DNA of 64,000 nt. It comes from Streptomyces sp. XD-27 (GTDB lineage: Bacteria; Actinomycetota; Actinomycetes; Streptomycetales; Streptomycetaceae). The notes under the pieces are model-generated. The model was not told where the DNA came from. It did no database searches and saw only the letters and a list, made by a program, of their open reading frames with translations. Location of the stretch: contig NZ_CP130713.1 of assembly GCF_030553055.1 (NCBI RefSeq), forward strand, positions 5,766,001 through 5,830,000, written 5' to 3'. Below, in pieces: positions 7,204 to 17,336 of the stretch. Each line of letters starts with the position of its first letter. Positions within the stretch are counted from its first letter, which is position 1. The position numbers and the translations under genes were made by a program.

Positions 7204-10200
7204 ATGGAACACGGTGTCGGCACGCCGGAACCCTGTGCGATCCTCGACGGCGTGCAGACCACCTCCGTCAGCCCGGTGTTCATCGGCCGCGACCACGAAC
7301 TGACCGAGCTCAGCGACGCGCTCGCCCGCGCCGCGGCGGGTGAGACCGCGGCGTTCCTCGTCGGCGGTGAGGCGGGCGTCGGCAAGACCCGGCTCATCGA
7401 GGAGTTCCTGGCCGCGGCGGAGGCCGCCGGGGCCGTCACCGCCGTCGGCGGGTGCGTGGAGATCGGCGCCGACGGCCTGCCGTTCGCGCCGGTCTCCGCC
7501 GTGCTGCGCGCCCTGCACCGCGAGCTCGGCGGCGACGTGCTCGCGCAGGCCGCCGCGGGCCAGGAGGGCGAGTTGGCCCGGCTGCTGCCCGAACTCGGCG
7601 AGACCACCCGCGAGTCCTACGACGAGGACGGCCGGGCCCGGCTCTTCGAGCTCACCACCCGGTTGCTGGAGCGGCTGGCCGCCGACCGCACGCTCGTCGT
7701 CGCCATCGAGGACCTGCACTGGGCCGACCGCTCCACCCGCGAACTCCTCGGGTACCTGTTCCGGTCCCTGCACCCCGCCCGGTCGCCGCACCGCGCCCGG
7801 CTCGTCCTCGTCGCCACGTACCGCAGCGACGACATCCACCGCCGCCACCCGCTGCGGCCCTTCCTCGCCGAGACCGACCGCGCCCGCACCGTGCGCCGGA
7901 TCGAACTGGCGCGGTTCACCCGCGGCGAGGTACGGGCGCAGATCGCCGGGATCAACGGCACCGAGCCCGACGAGACCCTGGTGGACAAGGTCTTCCGGCG
8001 CAGCGACGGCAACGCCTTCTTCGTCGAGGAGATCGCCCGCAGCATCAGCGAGGGCTGCTCCAGCGGGCTCAGCGAATCCCTCCGGGACCTGCTGCTGGTC
8101 CGCGTCGAGGCACTGCCCGAGGACGCCCAGCGTGTGGTGCGGATTCTCGCCGAGGGCGGCTCGACCGTCGAGTACGGGCTGCTGCGGGCCGTCGCCCGGC
8201 TCGGCGAGGACGAGCTGATCGAGGCACTGCGCACCGCCGTCGGCGCCAACATCCTCCAGCCCACGGGCGACGACAACGGCTACCGCTTCCGGCACGCCCT
8301 GGTCCGCGAGGCCGTCACCGACGACCTGCTGCCCGGCGAGCGGGCACGGCTCCGCCGCCGCTACGCCCAGGCGCTGGAAGCCGACCCCGGACTGGTCCGG
8401 GCCGACCAGCGGGCCGCCCGGCTGGCCAGCTACTGGTACCACGCGCACGATCCGGCCAAGGCACTGCCCGCCGTCCTCGGCGCCGCCGTCCAGGCCCGCC
8501 GCCGCTACGCCTACGCCGAGCAACTGCGGCTGCTGGAGCGGGCCATGGAGCTGTGGGACGACGTGCCGCGCGAGATCCGCGAGGCCCAGCGCCCCTTCGA
8601 CTACGCCGAGGTCTACCCCGCTTGCGGCTGTGACGACGAGGCCCTGCGCCACCTGGACCTACTGGCAGAGGTGGTGGTCGCCGCCCACATGTCGGGGCAG
8701 GGCGAGCGGGCCCTGGCCATCAGCAAGCGCGCGCTGCGCAAGCTGAAGCACGGGGACGATCCGCTGCGGGCAGCGTGGTTCTGGCTGCAGCGCGCCAAGC
8801 TCATGGAGGTGCTGGGGCGCGGCGACGGCTCGGCCGAGCTGAGCCGGGCCCAGGAGCTGGTGCGCGGCCTGCCGCCGTCCGCCGTGCACGCCGAGGTCCT
8901 GGCGTACGCGGCCATCTGGGGCACCATGCACCAGCCGGGTCCCGACAGTTGCACCGCCGCCGAACGCGCCGTGGAACTGGCCCGGCTCGTCGGCGCGGAG
9001 AGCACCGAACTCAACGCCCGGGTCACCCTCGGCTGGCTGACCGTCGACGCCGGGGACGAGGCCGGCGGCCTCGCCGAGATGCGCGCCGTGTGCGAACGCG
9101 CCGTGGAGCGCGGCGACATCACCGTCCTGGGACGCGCCTACACCAACCTCACCTCCATCCTGGAGGCCCTGGGCCGGTCCGCCGAGGCCCTGGAGGTCGC
9201 CGAGGCCGGCATCCAGGTCCTGGGGCGCTTCGGTATGCCGGACGCCCAGGCGTGGGTCCGCGGCAACCAGGCTGAAGCGCTGTTGTCCCTGGGCCGCTGG
9301 GCCGAGGCGGAAGCCGCGGCCGCCGACGCCCGCAGACTGGCCGTGGGGCTCAAACCACTGGGCACCGCCGCCAGTCGCCTGGCTCACCTGGCGCTGCTCC
9401 GCGGCGACTGGGAGACCGCCGAACGCGAACGGGCGATTGCCGCCGAGCACTACGGCACGCACGACCCCCAACCGCAGTTCGTGCTCCTCCTCCTGCGGTA
9501 CGCGTTGCAGCTGGCCGCCGCCCGCGGCCGGATCCTCGACGCCCGCGCCGCCCTGGACGAGGTGCTGCGCACCGGCTTCGCGCCCGGCACCCAGCGATAC
9601 GCCTGGCCGCTGCTGCTGGCCGCCGCGACGGCCGAGGCGGACGCCCGCGGCCTGCCCGCCGCCGACGACGGCCGGGAGGCCGTGCTGTGCCGGATACGTG
9701 CCACGGCGCGGGGCGTCGCGCAGTCCGTACCGGTCTGGAAGGCGCACGCGCTGATGCTGGAGGCCGAACTCCTGCGCGCCGAGGGCCGGGACAGCGCCGA
9801 CGCCTGGGCACGCGCGGCCGCCGCCTTCGCGCCGCTGCACCGCCCGTACCAGCTCGCCCAGGCCCGCCACCGCTGGGCGGAGGCGCTGCTGGCCACCGCC
9901 TCCGGCGGTACGGGGGCCAGGGCGGCGCGCGACCAGGCGGGCCGGCTGCTCGCCCAGGCGCACGCCACCGCCGAGCGACTGGGCGCGCGGCCGCTGGGCG
10001 AGGGCATCGTCCTGCTCGCCCGCCGCGCGCGGCTCCCGCTGGACGCCGCCGACGCCCCTGCCCCCGCTACCGCGCCTGACGCCGCCCCCGCCTCCGCCCC
10101 GGCCTGCGACCTCGACCCGGCCGACGCGCTCGGGCTCACGCCGCGCGAACGCGACGTCCTGGCGCTGGTCGCCGCGGGCCGCACCAACCGGCAGATCGCC

Positions 10201-10338
10201 GAGGCACTGTTCATCTCCCCGAAGACGGCCAGCGTGCACGTGTCGAACATCCTGGCCAAGCTGGAGGTGTCCAGCCGGGGCGAGGCGGGCGCGGTGGCGC
10301 ACCGCCTGCGGCTGGTCAGCCTGCCCGGCGCGGTCTGA
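7204..10338 (+). CDS. LuxR family (LAL-type) AAA ATPase transcriptional regulator
   Basis: A protein of up to 1,044 residues with the layout of large ATP-binding LuxR regulators. Near the N-terminus is a Walker A motif GGEAGVGKTRL, followed by the Walker B strand LVVAIEDLHWADR. A long TPR-like helical middle follows. The C-terminal LuxR helix-turn-helix is LTPRERDVLALVAAGRTNRQ, then IAEALFISPKTASVHVSNIL. Such proteins activate secondary-metabolite or sugar genes in response to ATP and small ligands. ATG 7204 has no clear ribosome-binding site; GTG 7252 (MQTTSVSPVF) would remove 16 residues and is equally likely to be the true start. No obvious target operon is adjacent. Confidence 0.9.
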   Translation: MEHGVGTPEPCAILDGVQTTSVSPVFIGRDHELTELSDALARAAAGETAAFLVGGEAGVGKTRLIEEFLAAAEAAGAVTAVGGCVEIGADGLPFAPVSAVLRALHRELGGDVLAQAAAGQEGELARLLPELGETTRESYDEDGRARLFELTTRLLERLAADRTLVVAIEDLHWADRSTRELLGYLFRSLHPARSPHRARLVLVATYRSDDIHRRHPLRPFLAETDRARTVRRIELARFTRGEVRAQIAGINGTEPDETLVDKVFRRSDGNAFFVEEIARSISEGCSSGLSESLRDLLLVRVEALPEDAQRVVRILAEGGSTVEYGLLRAVARLGEDELIEALRTAVGANILQPTGDDNGYRFRHALVREAVTDDLLPGERARLRRRYAQALEADPGLVRADQRAARLASYWYHAHDPAKALPAVLGAAVQARRRYAYAEQLRLLERAMELWDDVPREIREAQRPFDYAEVYPACGCDDEALRHLDLLAEVVVAAHMSGQGERALAISKRALRKLKHGDDPLRAAWFWLQRAKLMEVLGRGDGSAELSRAQELVRGLPPSAVHAEVLAYAAIWGTMHQPGPDSCTAAERAVELARLVGAESTELNARVTLGWLTVDAGDEAGGLAEMRAVCERAVERGDITVLGRAYTNLTSILEALGRSAEALEVAEAGIQVLGRFGMPDAQAWVRGNQAEALLSLGRWAEAEAAAADARRLAVGLKPLGTAASRLAHLALLRGDWETAERERAIAAEHYGTHDPQPQFVLLLLRYALQLAAARGRILDARAALDEVLRTGFAPGTQRYAWPLLLAAATAEADARGLPAADDGREAVLCRIRATARGVAQSVPVWKAHALMLEAELLRAEGRDSADAWARAAAAFAPLHRPYQLAQARHRWAEALLATASGGTGARAARDQAGRLLAQAHATAERLGARPLGEGIVLLARRARLPLDAADAPAPATAPDAAPASAPACDLDPADALGLTPRERDVLALVAAGRTNRQIAEALFISPKTASVHVSNILAKLEVSSRGEAGAVAHRLRLVSLPGAV

Positions 10339-10483
10339 TCACCACGTGGCCGGAGTCCAGGTCCACCGGGCCCCGGCCCGGATCCCCGTCGCCCTGGTCC
10401 TCGCGGGTGAGTTCCAGGCGGTTGCGCTCGTCCTCGGTGTGCTTGCGACCGGGTGCGAACAGTTCCTCGATGGGGTTGAACAT
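10316..10483 (-). CDS. DUF6191-like small protein
   Basis: A 55-residue protein beginning MFNPIEELFAPGRKHTEDER and continuing NRLELTREDQGDGDPGRGP. This closely resembles a small conserved Streptomyces family that I recall as DUF6191. The reading frame ends at TGA 10318-10316, so it overlaps the last 23 bases of the convergent LuxR gene. Coding is supported by the strong third-position GC bias and by the conserved N-terminus. The function is unknown. Confidence 0.65.
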   Translation of the reverse strand: MFNPIEELFAPGRKHTEDERNRLELTREDQGDGDPGRGPVDLDSGHVVIRPRRAG

Positions 10484-10556
10484 CAGGCCCCCGTCCCTGT
10501 ATGCGGATACCGGCCAGTGTAGGCACGGGGGTTCGAAAAGGACCGGGGGAGAGAAG

Positions 10557-11717
10557 TCAGGAGATCTCGACCCGCAGGATCCGGTCGTCCTGCTTGTCCG
10601 GGTCGCCGCGCCCGTCGGTGTTGCTCGTGGTCAGCCACAGCCCGCCGTCATCGGTGGCCACCACGGTGCGCAGCCGGCCGTACTTCCCCTCCAGGAAGGA
10701 CTGCGGCTCGGCCACCGGCTCCTTCCCGCGCAGCGGGACGCGCCACAGCCGCTCCCCGCGCAGCCCGGCCATCCAGATCGAGCCCTTGGCGTACGCGATG
10801 CCGCTGGGCGAGGCCTCGGCGGGCTTCCACTGCTCGACCGGGTCGACCAGGCCGTCCTCGCCCGCCTTGCCCTCGGCCTCGGGCCAGCCGTAGTTGCCGT
10901 TCGGCTCGATCACGTTCAGCTCGTCCCAGGTGTCCTGGCCGAACTCGCTCGCCCACAGCCGCTTGTCGCGGTCCCAGGCCAGGCCCTGGACGTTGCGGTG
11001 GCCGTACGAGTAGACGACCGAGTCGGCGTCCGGATTGCCGTGCACCGGTTCGCCGTCCGGCGTCATCCGCAGGATCTTGCCGCCGAAGGACTTCTTGTCC
11101 TGGGCCAGTCCCCGGTCGCCGCCCTCGCCGGTGCCCACGTACAGCATCTTGTCCGGGCCGAAGGCGATCCGCCCGCCGTTGTGGACGGTGCCCTTGGGGA
11201 TGCCCCGGAAGATCGTGTCGGGGGCGCCCAGCTGGTCGCCCGCGGGGCGCTCCGGGTCGTACAGCATCCGCGCGACGCGGTTGTCGGACGCGGTGGTGAA
11301 GTAGGCGTAGACCATGCGGCTGGTGGCGAAGTCCGGCGGGACCGCGAGGCCCAGCAGCCCGCCCTCGCCGCCGGGGGAGACCCCCGGCACCGAGCCCACC
11401 TCGGTCGTCTTGCCGCTGTCGGCCGCGACCCGGAAGATCTTCCCGGAGTCCCGCGAGGACACCAGCAGATCGCCCTCGGGCAGCGGCGCGAGCCCCCACG
11501 GCGACTCGATGCCGGTGGCGACCGTGCGGACCACCTTCGCCGACCCGCGCTCGGGTGCCGCGGGCCGGGTGGGGGACGGGCTGCCGGAGTGCGGGGAACT
11601 GGCGCGGGGGGAGCCGCTGGTGCGCCGCTCGAAGGGCCTGCCGTCGCTGTCGGACGAACACCCCGCCGCGAACAGCGCGGCAGCGGCGAGCACAGCGGTC
11701 ACACCAGGGCGTCGCAC
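10557..11717 (-). CDS. PQQ-dependent sugar dehydrogenase-like lipoprotein
   Basis: A 386-residue secreted protein of the glucose/sorbosone dehydrogenase family. From GTG 11717 the N-terminus is a lipoprotein signal VRRPGVTAVLAAAALFAAGC, lipobox AAGC, then a Ser/Pro-rich linker. The six-bladed propeller begins at VVRTVATGIESPWGLAPLPEGD and carries the family motifs GGEGGLLGLAVPPDF and GHRNVQGLAWD with the conserved catalytic-region His. The purine-rich GAGAGG upstream supports this GTG over a longer frame to 11768. It would oxidise an aldose or alcohol outside the membrane if PQQ is supplied. Confidence 0.85.
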   Translation of the reverse strand: MRRPGVTAVLAAAALFAAGCSSDSDGRPFERRTSGSPRASSPHSGSPSPTRPAAPERGSAKVVRTVATGIESPWGLAPLPEGDLLVSSRDSGKIFRVAADSGKTTEVGSVPGVSPGGEGGLLGLAVPPDFATSRMVYAYFTTASDNRVARMLYDPERPAGDQLGAPDTIFRGIPKGTVHNGGRIAFGPDKMLYVGTGEGGDRGLAQDKKSFGGKILRMTPDGEPVHGNPDADSVVYSYGHRNVQGLAWDRDKRLWASEFGQDTWDELNVIEPNGNYGWPEAEGKAGEDGLVDPVEQWKPAEASPSGIAYAKGSIWMAGLRGERLWRVPLRGKEPVAEPQSFLEGKYGRLRTVVATDDGGLWLTTSNTDGRGDPDKQDDRILRVEIS

Positions 11718-11835
11718 GATCGGGATCCTCTCGGTGGCATCGGCTGCGGCCAGACTAGCCGCCCCCACCGCCCCATTTCGGGTTATCCACAGGCCCGTCC
11801 GGGAGCCGGGGCCGGGGCGGTGCGAAGCGCCGATC

Positions 11836-12948
11836 TCAGTCCCACGAACCCCGCGCCGGCGGCAGCGACGCGATCTCCGCGAAGTCCTCGTCCGTCAGGC
11901 GAAGTTCCGCGGCCGCGCAGTTCTCCACCGCCCACCGCTCCCGCTTGGCGCCCGGCACCGGCACCACGTGCCGGCCCTGCGCCAGCAGCCACGCCAGCGC
12001 CACCTGCGCCGCCGTCGTACCCGGGCCGTGCCGCCGGGCGACCCGCCGCAGCCCGGCCACGATCGGCTGGTTCGCGGCCATCATCTCGGCCGTGAACCGG
12101 GGGTGCCGGGCCCGTACGTCGTCGGGCTCGAAGCCCTGACCCGGCGTCAGCGTGCCGCTGAGGAAGCCGTTGCCCAGCGGCATCGCGGCCAGGAACCCCA
12201 CCCCGCGCGCAGCGCACCACGGCACCAGCGCCGCCAGCGCCTCCGGCGACCACACCGACAGCTCCGCCTGCACGCAGCTGACCGGGAACACCTGTTGCAC
12301 CCGCTCCAGTTGACGGAGCGTCCCATCGTGCATCCCGGCACCGGACCGGCGGTCCGCGTGCATCCCGGCACCCGGCCGGCTGTCCCCCTGCGTCCCGGCA
12401 CCAGGCCGGCCGTCCGGCGCCCCCGACCTGCCCTGGACGCGCTTCGCCCGCTGGTCCGCCTCGCGCTGGGCCCGTGCGCCCACCGCGCACAGCCCCAGGG
12501 CCCGTACCTTCCCGGCGGCGACCAGCTCGGCCATCGCGCCCCAGGTCTCCTCGATCGGCACCTCGGGGTCGGCCCGGTGCAGTTGGTACAGGTCGATCAC
12601 GTCCGTCTGCAGCCGACGCAGCGAGGCGTCGCAGGCCCGTTTCACGTACCCGGGCCGCCCGTTGGCCACGATGTGGCTCTCGCCCACCAGCAGGCCGCAC
12701 TTGGTGGACACGAAGGCGTCCTCGCGCCGCTCCTTGAGGACCCGGCCCACCAGCAGCTCGTTCAGATACGGCCCGTACATGTCGGCGGTGTCGAGCAGGC
12801 TCGCCCCCTGGTCGAGCGCGGCGTGCACGGCGCGTACCGAGCCCTCGCCGCTGCGCTGGGACGCGGTGTACGCCCAGCTCATGGGCATGCACCCGAGGCC
12901 GATCGCCCCCACTTCCAGTGCCGCCGCACCGATCGTCCTGCGCTCCAC
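11836..12948 (-). CDS. Aldo/keto reductase with repetitive insertion
   Basis: A 370-residue NADPH-dependent aldo/keto reductase. GTG 12948 (VERRTIGAAALEVGAIGLGC) follows a GGGAGGG ribosome-binding site. The active-site residues are visible: Asp/Tyr in LLDTADMYGP and Lys in AFVSTKCGLL, and the C-terminal cofactor segment VVPVPGAKRERWA is present. Unusually, about 45 residues rich in Gly, Ala and Arg are inserted after VRALGLCAVGA; they include three copies of a 10-residue repeat (12330-12419). The fold resumes at LERVQQVFPVSCVQAELSVW. The insert is in frame and sits in a surface loop, so activity may survive. Confidence 0.8.
   Translation of the reverse strand: MERRTIGAAALEVGAIGLGCMPMSWAYTASQRSGEGSVRAVHAALDQGASLLDTADMYGPYLNELLVGRVLKERREDAFVSTKCGLLVGESHIVANGRPGYVKRACDASLRRLQTDVIDLYQLHRADPEVPIEETWGAMAELVAAGKVRALGLCAVGARAQREADQRAKRVQGRSGAPDGRPGAGTQGDSRPGAGMHADRRSGAGMHDGTLRQLERVQQVFPVSCVQAELSVWSPEALAALVPWCAARGVGFLAAMPLGNGFLSGTLTPGQGFEPDDVRARHPRFTAEMMAANQPIVAGLRRVARRHGPGTTAAQVALAWLLAQGRHVVPVPGAKRERWAVENCAAAELRLTDEDFAEIASLPPARGSWD
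12330..12419. repeat. Three 30-bp tandem repeats inside the aldo/keto reductase gene
   Basis: Units at 12330-12359, 12360-12389 and 12390-12419 each begin GCATCCCGGCAC or GCGTCCCGGCAC. They encode, on the minus strand, three decapeptides of the RPGAGMHADR type. Because the period is a multiple of three the frame is preserved. Confidence 0.75.
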
Positions 12949-13023
12949 CTGCTGTGACCCTCCCCGTTCCTCGGCCCCCAAACTAACGTCTGCCTCCCGC
13001 GCGCATTCGCTTAGCCTCCACGT

Positions 13024-13992
13024 ATGAGCGCAGATCACAGCGATGTCCCCAACTCCCCGCCACTGGCGTGGCTGCCCATCCCGCCGGAGGAGATCGACGG
13101 CCTGCCCGACGGCCTGGAGTACGCGCACTGGGACGGCGGCCCCGACTTCCCCACCGATCCGGCGCGCTGCGCGTTCTACTGCGTGCCATACATGAAGGGC
13201 GTGGAGGTCTCGGTGCGCCCGCTGCCCGCCATGACCGGGCTACGTGTCATCCAGACCCTCACCGCGGGCATCGACCACGTGGAGCCGGCCCTCGCCTCGC
13301 TGCCGCCGGGGGTGCGGCTGTGCAACGCCGCCGGGGTCCACGACGCGTCCACCGCCGAACTCGCCCTCACCCTCACCCTCGCCGCCCTGCGCGACATCCC
13401 CGGCTTCGTCCGCGCACAGGACGCCCAGGAGTGGGCTCCGACCATCCGTCCGGCCCTCGCCGACAAGTCCGTACTCATCGTGGGGTACGGTGCGATCGGG
13501 AGTGCGATCGAAGACCGGCTCATGCCCTTCGAGTGTGAGCGGGTGGTGCGCGTCGCGCGCTCCGGACGTGCCACTGAGCGCGGCCCCGTGCACCCGGTCG
13601 ATGAAATCCCGCGGCTGCTGCCCGAGGCGGATGTGGTGATCGTGTGCACGCCGCTCACCGAGGCCACGCGTGGCCTGGTCAACGCGGGTTTCCTGGCGCG
13701 GATGAAGGACGGCGCGCTGCTGGTGAATGTCGCCCGTGGGCAGGTTGTGACCACTGAGGCTCTGGTGGCGGAGCTGCGAAGCGGCCGGCTGCGCGCCGCG
13801 CTGGACGTCACCGACCCCGAACCCCTGCCCCCGGGCCATCCGCTGTGGCACGCTCCTGGAGTGCTCATCACCCCGCATGTGGGAGGTCCCTCGTCGGCCT
13901 TCCTGCCGCGCGCCAAGCGGCTGTTGCGCGCCCAGTTGCACCGGTTCGCGGCGGGTGAGCCGCTGGGTCACGTGGTCGCCGTCACCGGCTGA
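13024..13992 (+). CDS. D-isomer specific 2-hydroxyacid dehydrogenase
   Basis: A 322-residue NAD-dependent D-2-hydroxyacid dehydrogenase. It has the nucleotide motif VGYGAIGSAIE, the substrate Arg in LLVNVARGQVV, the Glu-containing DVTDPEPLPPGHPLW and the catalytic His in ITPHVGG. The N-terminal strand RVIQTLTAGIDHVEP is the usual substrate lobe. The 75-bp gap to the divergent aldo/keto reductase gene holds both promoters. The paralog serA lies 8 kb downstream but is a different, ACT-domain enzyme. The physiological substrate is unknown. Confidence 0.85.
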   Translation: MSADHSDVPNSPPLAWLPIPPEEIDGLPDGLEYAHWDGGPDFPTDPARCAFYCVPYMKGVEVSVRPLPAMTGLRVIQTLTAGIDHVEPALASLPPGVRLCNAAGVHDASTAELALTLTLAALRDIPGFVRAQDAQEWAPTIRPALADKSVLIVGYGAIGSAIEDRLMPFECERVVRVARSGRATERGPVHPVDEIPRLLPEADVVIVCTPLTEATRGLVNAGFLARMKDGALLVNVARGQVVTTEALVAELRSGRLRAALDVTDPEPLPPGHPLWHAPGVLITPHVGGPSSAFLPRAKRLLRAQLHRFAAGEPLGHVVAVTG

Positions 13993-14343
13993 CCGGGGGC
14001 CCGGACGGGCTCCACATGCCGCTGGCACCACGCACAGGCACCGAATGTATGCGGTCCGTGTCCATCCGGCTCTCCGTGCTTACGCTACGTACATGGCCTA
14101 TGTCCCTGAGTGACCGACTGGTGTATCGTCCCGAGCGGGGGCTGCGCCAGTGTCCGAACGGCGGCAGCGAAGGACCAGAACGTGAGGGGGGCGACGGGCG
14201 ATGTACAGCCGATGGATCAACGACCCGACGCGACTCAGGTGTCGAGGGCGGCTATCCCACCCCCTCGCGCGACGTACGGCACACCGGTCGCGGCGTGCCA
14301 TACGGCCCGGCACCCGCCGTGCGGCGCGGCGGACGGCAGTCCG
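13993..14343 (+). other. Intergenic region before the GGDEF/EAL gene
   Basis: This 351-bp stretch has no convincing separate gene. The frame of the downstream protein stays open back to 14110, so some of it may be an N-terminal extension (ATG 14212 is a second possible start). The segment around 14087-14098, CTTACGCTACGTACAT, is comparatively AT-rich and could contain a promoter; this is a weak suggestion. Confidence 0.3.
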
Positions 14344-17336
14344 ATGAGCACCACAGGGGCGGTCCTGGCCCGGCCGTCGGTGACCTCCCGCGGCGGTGGC
14401 GGGCTGCTGCGGCAGGTCGTGCTCGCCCTGGTGTGCGGCGGCTACGCGACCGGCGCCGTGCTCGGCTGGGGATCGCCGCGCGTCGCCGTCATCATGGGCG
14501 ACTTCGGGCTGAGCGCCGCCGCCTTCACCGCCGCCGCGTCCTGCTTCTGGTTCGGCTGGACGCGCTCCGGCCGGTTCCGCCCCGCCTGGATGCTGTTCGC
14601 CGTCTCCTCCGCCATGGCGGGGCTGGGCAACGCCGTCTGGGGGTGGTACGAGGTCGTGCTCGGCCGGTCCGTCCCCACCCTCTCGGTCGCGGACTTCTGC
14701 TTCCTGCTCTTCGCGCCGCCCGCCATCGTCGGACTGCTGGTCCTGGCCAAGCGCCCGGTCACCAAGGCCGGCTGGATCTGCCTCGCCCTGGACGCGTGGC
14801 TGATCGCCGGATCCCTGCTGACCCTCTCCTGGAGTCTCGCCCTCGCGCACAGCGCGCAACTCAGCGGCGAGGGCGCCAGCGTGGCGCGCGCCGCGCTCTC
14901 CCTCGCCTACCCGCTGCTGGACATCGTCCTGGTCTCCATGGTGCTGGCCCTTCATCTCAAGAGGTCGCCCGCCCAGCGCTCCGCGATCAACACCGCCATC
15001 GCGGCGCTCGCCCTGACCGTGCTGTGCGACGCCCTGTTCACGCTGCCCGTGCTGCGCCAGCACTACCGCTCCGGACAGATCCTGGACGCCGGATGGTTCG
15101 CCGGCTCGATCCTGCTGGCCTACGCCCCGTGGATCACCCGCTCCGCCTCCGGCGCCGACCGGCCGTCCGCCCCGGCCCGCCGCGGCGCGCCGCCCCCCGG
15201 CCCATCGCCGGCTCCCTCGCCGCGCTCGCGCCGTACCTGGCCGCCGCCGTGTGCACCCTGGGCGTGCTCTACAACGTCATGGACGGCAGTCCTGTCGACG
15301 GTACGGTGATCTTCACCGCCTGCGGCGTGGTGCTCGCCCTGGTCGTCCGGCAGGCGATCATGCTGCTCGACAACATCACCCTCACGCAGGAACTGGCGCA
15401 GAAGGAGAACCACTTCCGCTCGCTGGTGCAGAGCTCCAGCGACGTGATCATGATCGCCGCCCCGACCGGCATCCTGCGCTACGTCAGCCCGGCCGCCTCC
15501 GGGGTCTACGGCCGGGACGCCGACGAACTCGTCGGCTCCGAACTGGCCTCGCTCATCCACCCCGAGGACCTCGGCGCGGTCGTCCACGAGGTCCGCAGAT
15601 TCCTGGCCGCCCCGGCCGGTGAGGAGCCGACCACTCGGATCGAGTGCCGGTTCCGCTCCGGCTCGGGCGACTGGCTCAACGTGGAGTCCACCGTCAACCG
15701 CCACCACGGCGGGCTGATCTTCAACAGCCGCGACGTGACCGAGCGGGTCCGCCTCCAGGCGCAGCTCCAGCACAACGCCGAACACGACCCGCTCACCGAC
15801 CTGCCCAACCGGGCCCTGTTCACCAAGCGCGTCCGCCAGGCGCTGGGCGGCCGCCGCCGTACCGACGCGGGCACCGCCGTGCTCTTCATCGACCTCGACG
15901 GCTTCAAGGCGGTCAACGACACCGTCGGCCACCAGGCGGGCGACGAACTGCTGGTGCAGGCCGCCCGCCGGCTCCAGGAATCGGTCCGGTCCGGCTCCGG
16001 CGACTGCGCCGCCCGGCTCGGCGGCGACGAGTTCGCCGCCCTCATCCTCGGCGACGGCGACGACGACCACGCCGCCCGCGAGTGCCACGTCCTGGAGATC
16101 GCCGACCGGCTGCGGGTCGCGCTCTCCCAGCCCTACCGGGTGGAGGGCGGCACCGAGGTCCGGGTCGCGGCCAGCATCGGCGTCGCTTTCGCCGAGCCCG
16201 GCATCGGCCCCGGCGCCCTGATGCGCAACGCCGACCTGGCGATGTACCGCGCCAAGTCCGCCGGCAAGAACCGCGTCGAGCTGTACGCGCCGCAGATGCA
16301 GGCCGAGGTCGCGCGCCGCGCCGAGCTCGCCACCCGGCTGCGGGCCGCCCTGCACGAAGGCGAGTTCGTGCTGCTGCACCAGCCCGTCGCCGAGCTGAGC
16401 ACCGGCCGCATCACCGCCGTCGCCGCCCAGCCGCGCTGGCGCTCGGCCCAGGGCATCCTCTTCACCCCGGCCGAGTTCCTGCGCGTGACCTCCGGGGGCA
16501 CCTCCCGAACAGAGTTCGGATCAGGCCGCGGCGGCAGCGGCCCCCAGGAAGCGGCCCGGATGGCCGAGCTGGGCCGCTGGACGCTGGAGGCGGCCGTCGA
16601 ACAGGCGGCCCGGCGGCGGGCCGCCGGCCACGTGACCGCGGTCTCCGTCCGGCTCCCGGCCGGGCGCCTGGTGGACCGGGCCATGCCGCCCCGCGCCGTG
16701 GAGACCCTGCTGGCCCGGCACGGCCTGCCGTCCGGCGCACTGATCCTGGAACTGACCGACAGCGATCCGCGCGTCCCGCTGGACGAGTTGGAGCACCGCC
16801 TCGCCTCGCTGCGCCGACTGGGCGTGCGGATCGCGCTGGACGGCTTCGGCGGCGGGTACGCGGCGCTGCGGGCCCTGCGACGGCTGCCCATCGACATCCT
16901 CAAGCTGGACCGCGGCCTGGTCGAAGGCGTGGTGGAGTCCTCCCGGCTGCACAAGATCACCTCGGGGCTGCTGCGGATCGCGGGCGATCTGGGGATGCAG
17001 TCCGTCGCGGAGGGAGTGGACCTGCCCGAGCAGGTCGTGGCCCTGCGGGCCATGGGCTGCACCCACGCCCAGGGCCCGGCGTTCTCCGGGCCGCTGGACG
17101 AGAACCGGCTGCGCCGGGCGCTGACCCGCGGGGCGTACGCCGTGCCGCGTACGGACGCGCCCGTACTGGCCGCCGCGGCGCTGCCCGTGCGGCACGCCGG
17201 AGGCCACAGCACGGCGCTGAGCGCGGGTCCGGGCGGCGCTCAGCACCTGGGCACCCCGCACGGCAGCAGGCGCCCGGAGCCGCATACCCATCCCCCGTTG
17301 CGCTCAAATAATGAGACCCCCGTCCCACCCACTTGA
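14344..17336 (+). CDS. Membrane GGDEF/EAL-domain protein, frameshifted as read
   Basis: The first part (to about 15190) encodes an integral membrane sensor with some eight to ten hydrophobic helices. The second part encodes a PAS domain (NHFRSLVQSSSDVIMIA), a GGDEF domain with an intact signature ARLGGDEFAAL, and a degenerate EAL domain. The frame breaks at the C6 run 15193-15198; one extra C joins the two halves at RRAAPRPIAGSLAALAPYL. The EAL motif reads VAAQPRW instead of VEALLRW, the DDFGTGY motif reads DGFGGGY, and the ELTES Glu is Asp, so phosphodiesterase activity is unlikely. The GGDEF inhibitory RxxD site is absent (GSGD). It probably makes cyclic di-GMP, or it binds it. ATG 14212 is an alternative start. 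As I recall, a comparable gene precedes ilvB in S. coelicolor. Confidence 0.85.

Noticed and set aside
15185..15205. Programmed -1 frameshifting in the GGDEF/EAL gene
   Set aside because: No slippery heptamer or following structure is evident, and eight other genes' sites show the same one-base loss in G/C runs, which favours a technical cause.
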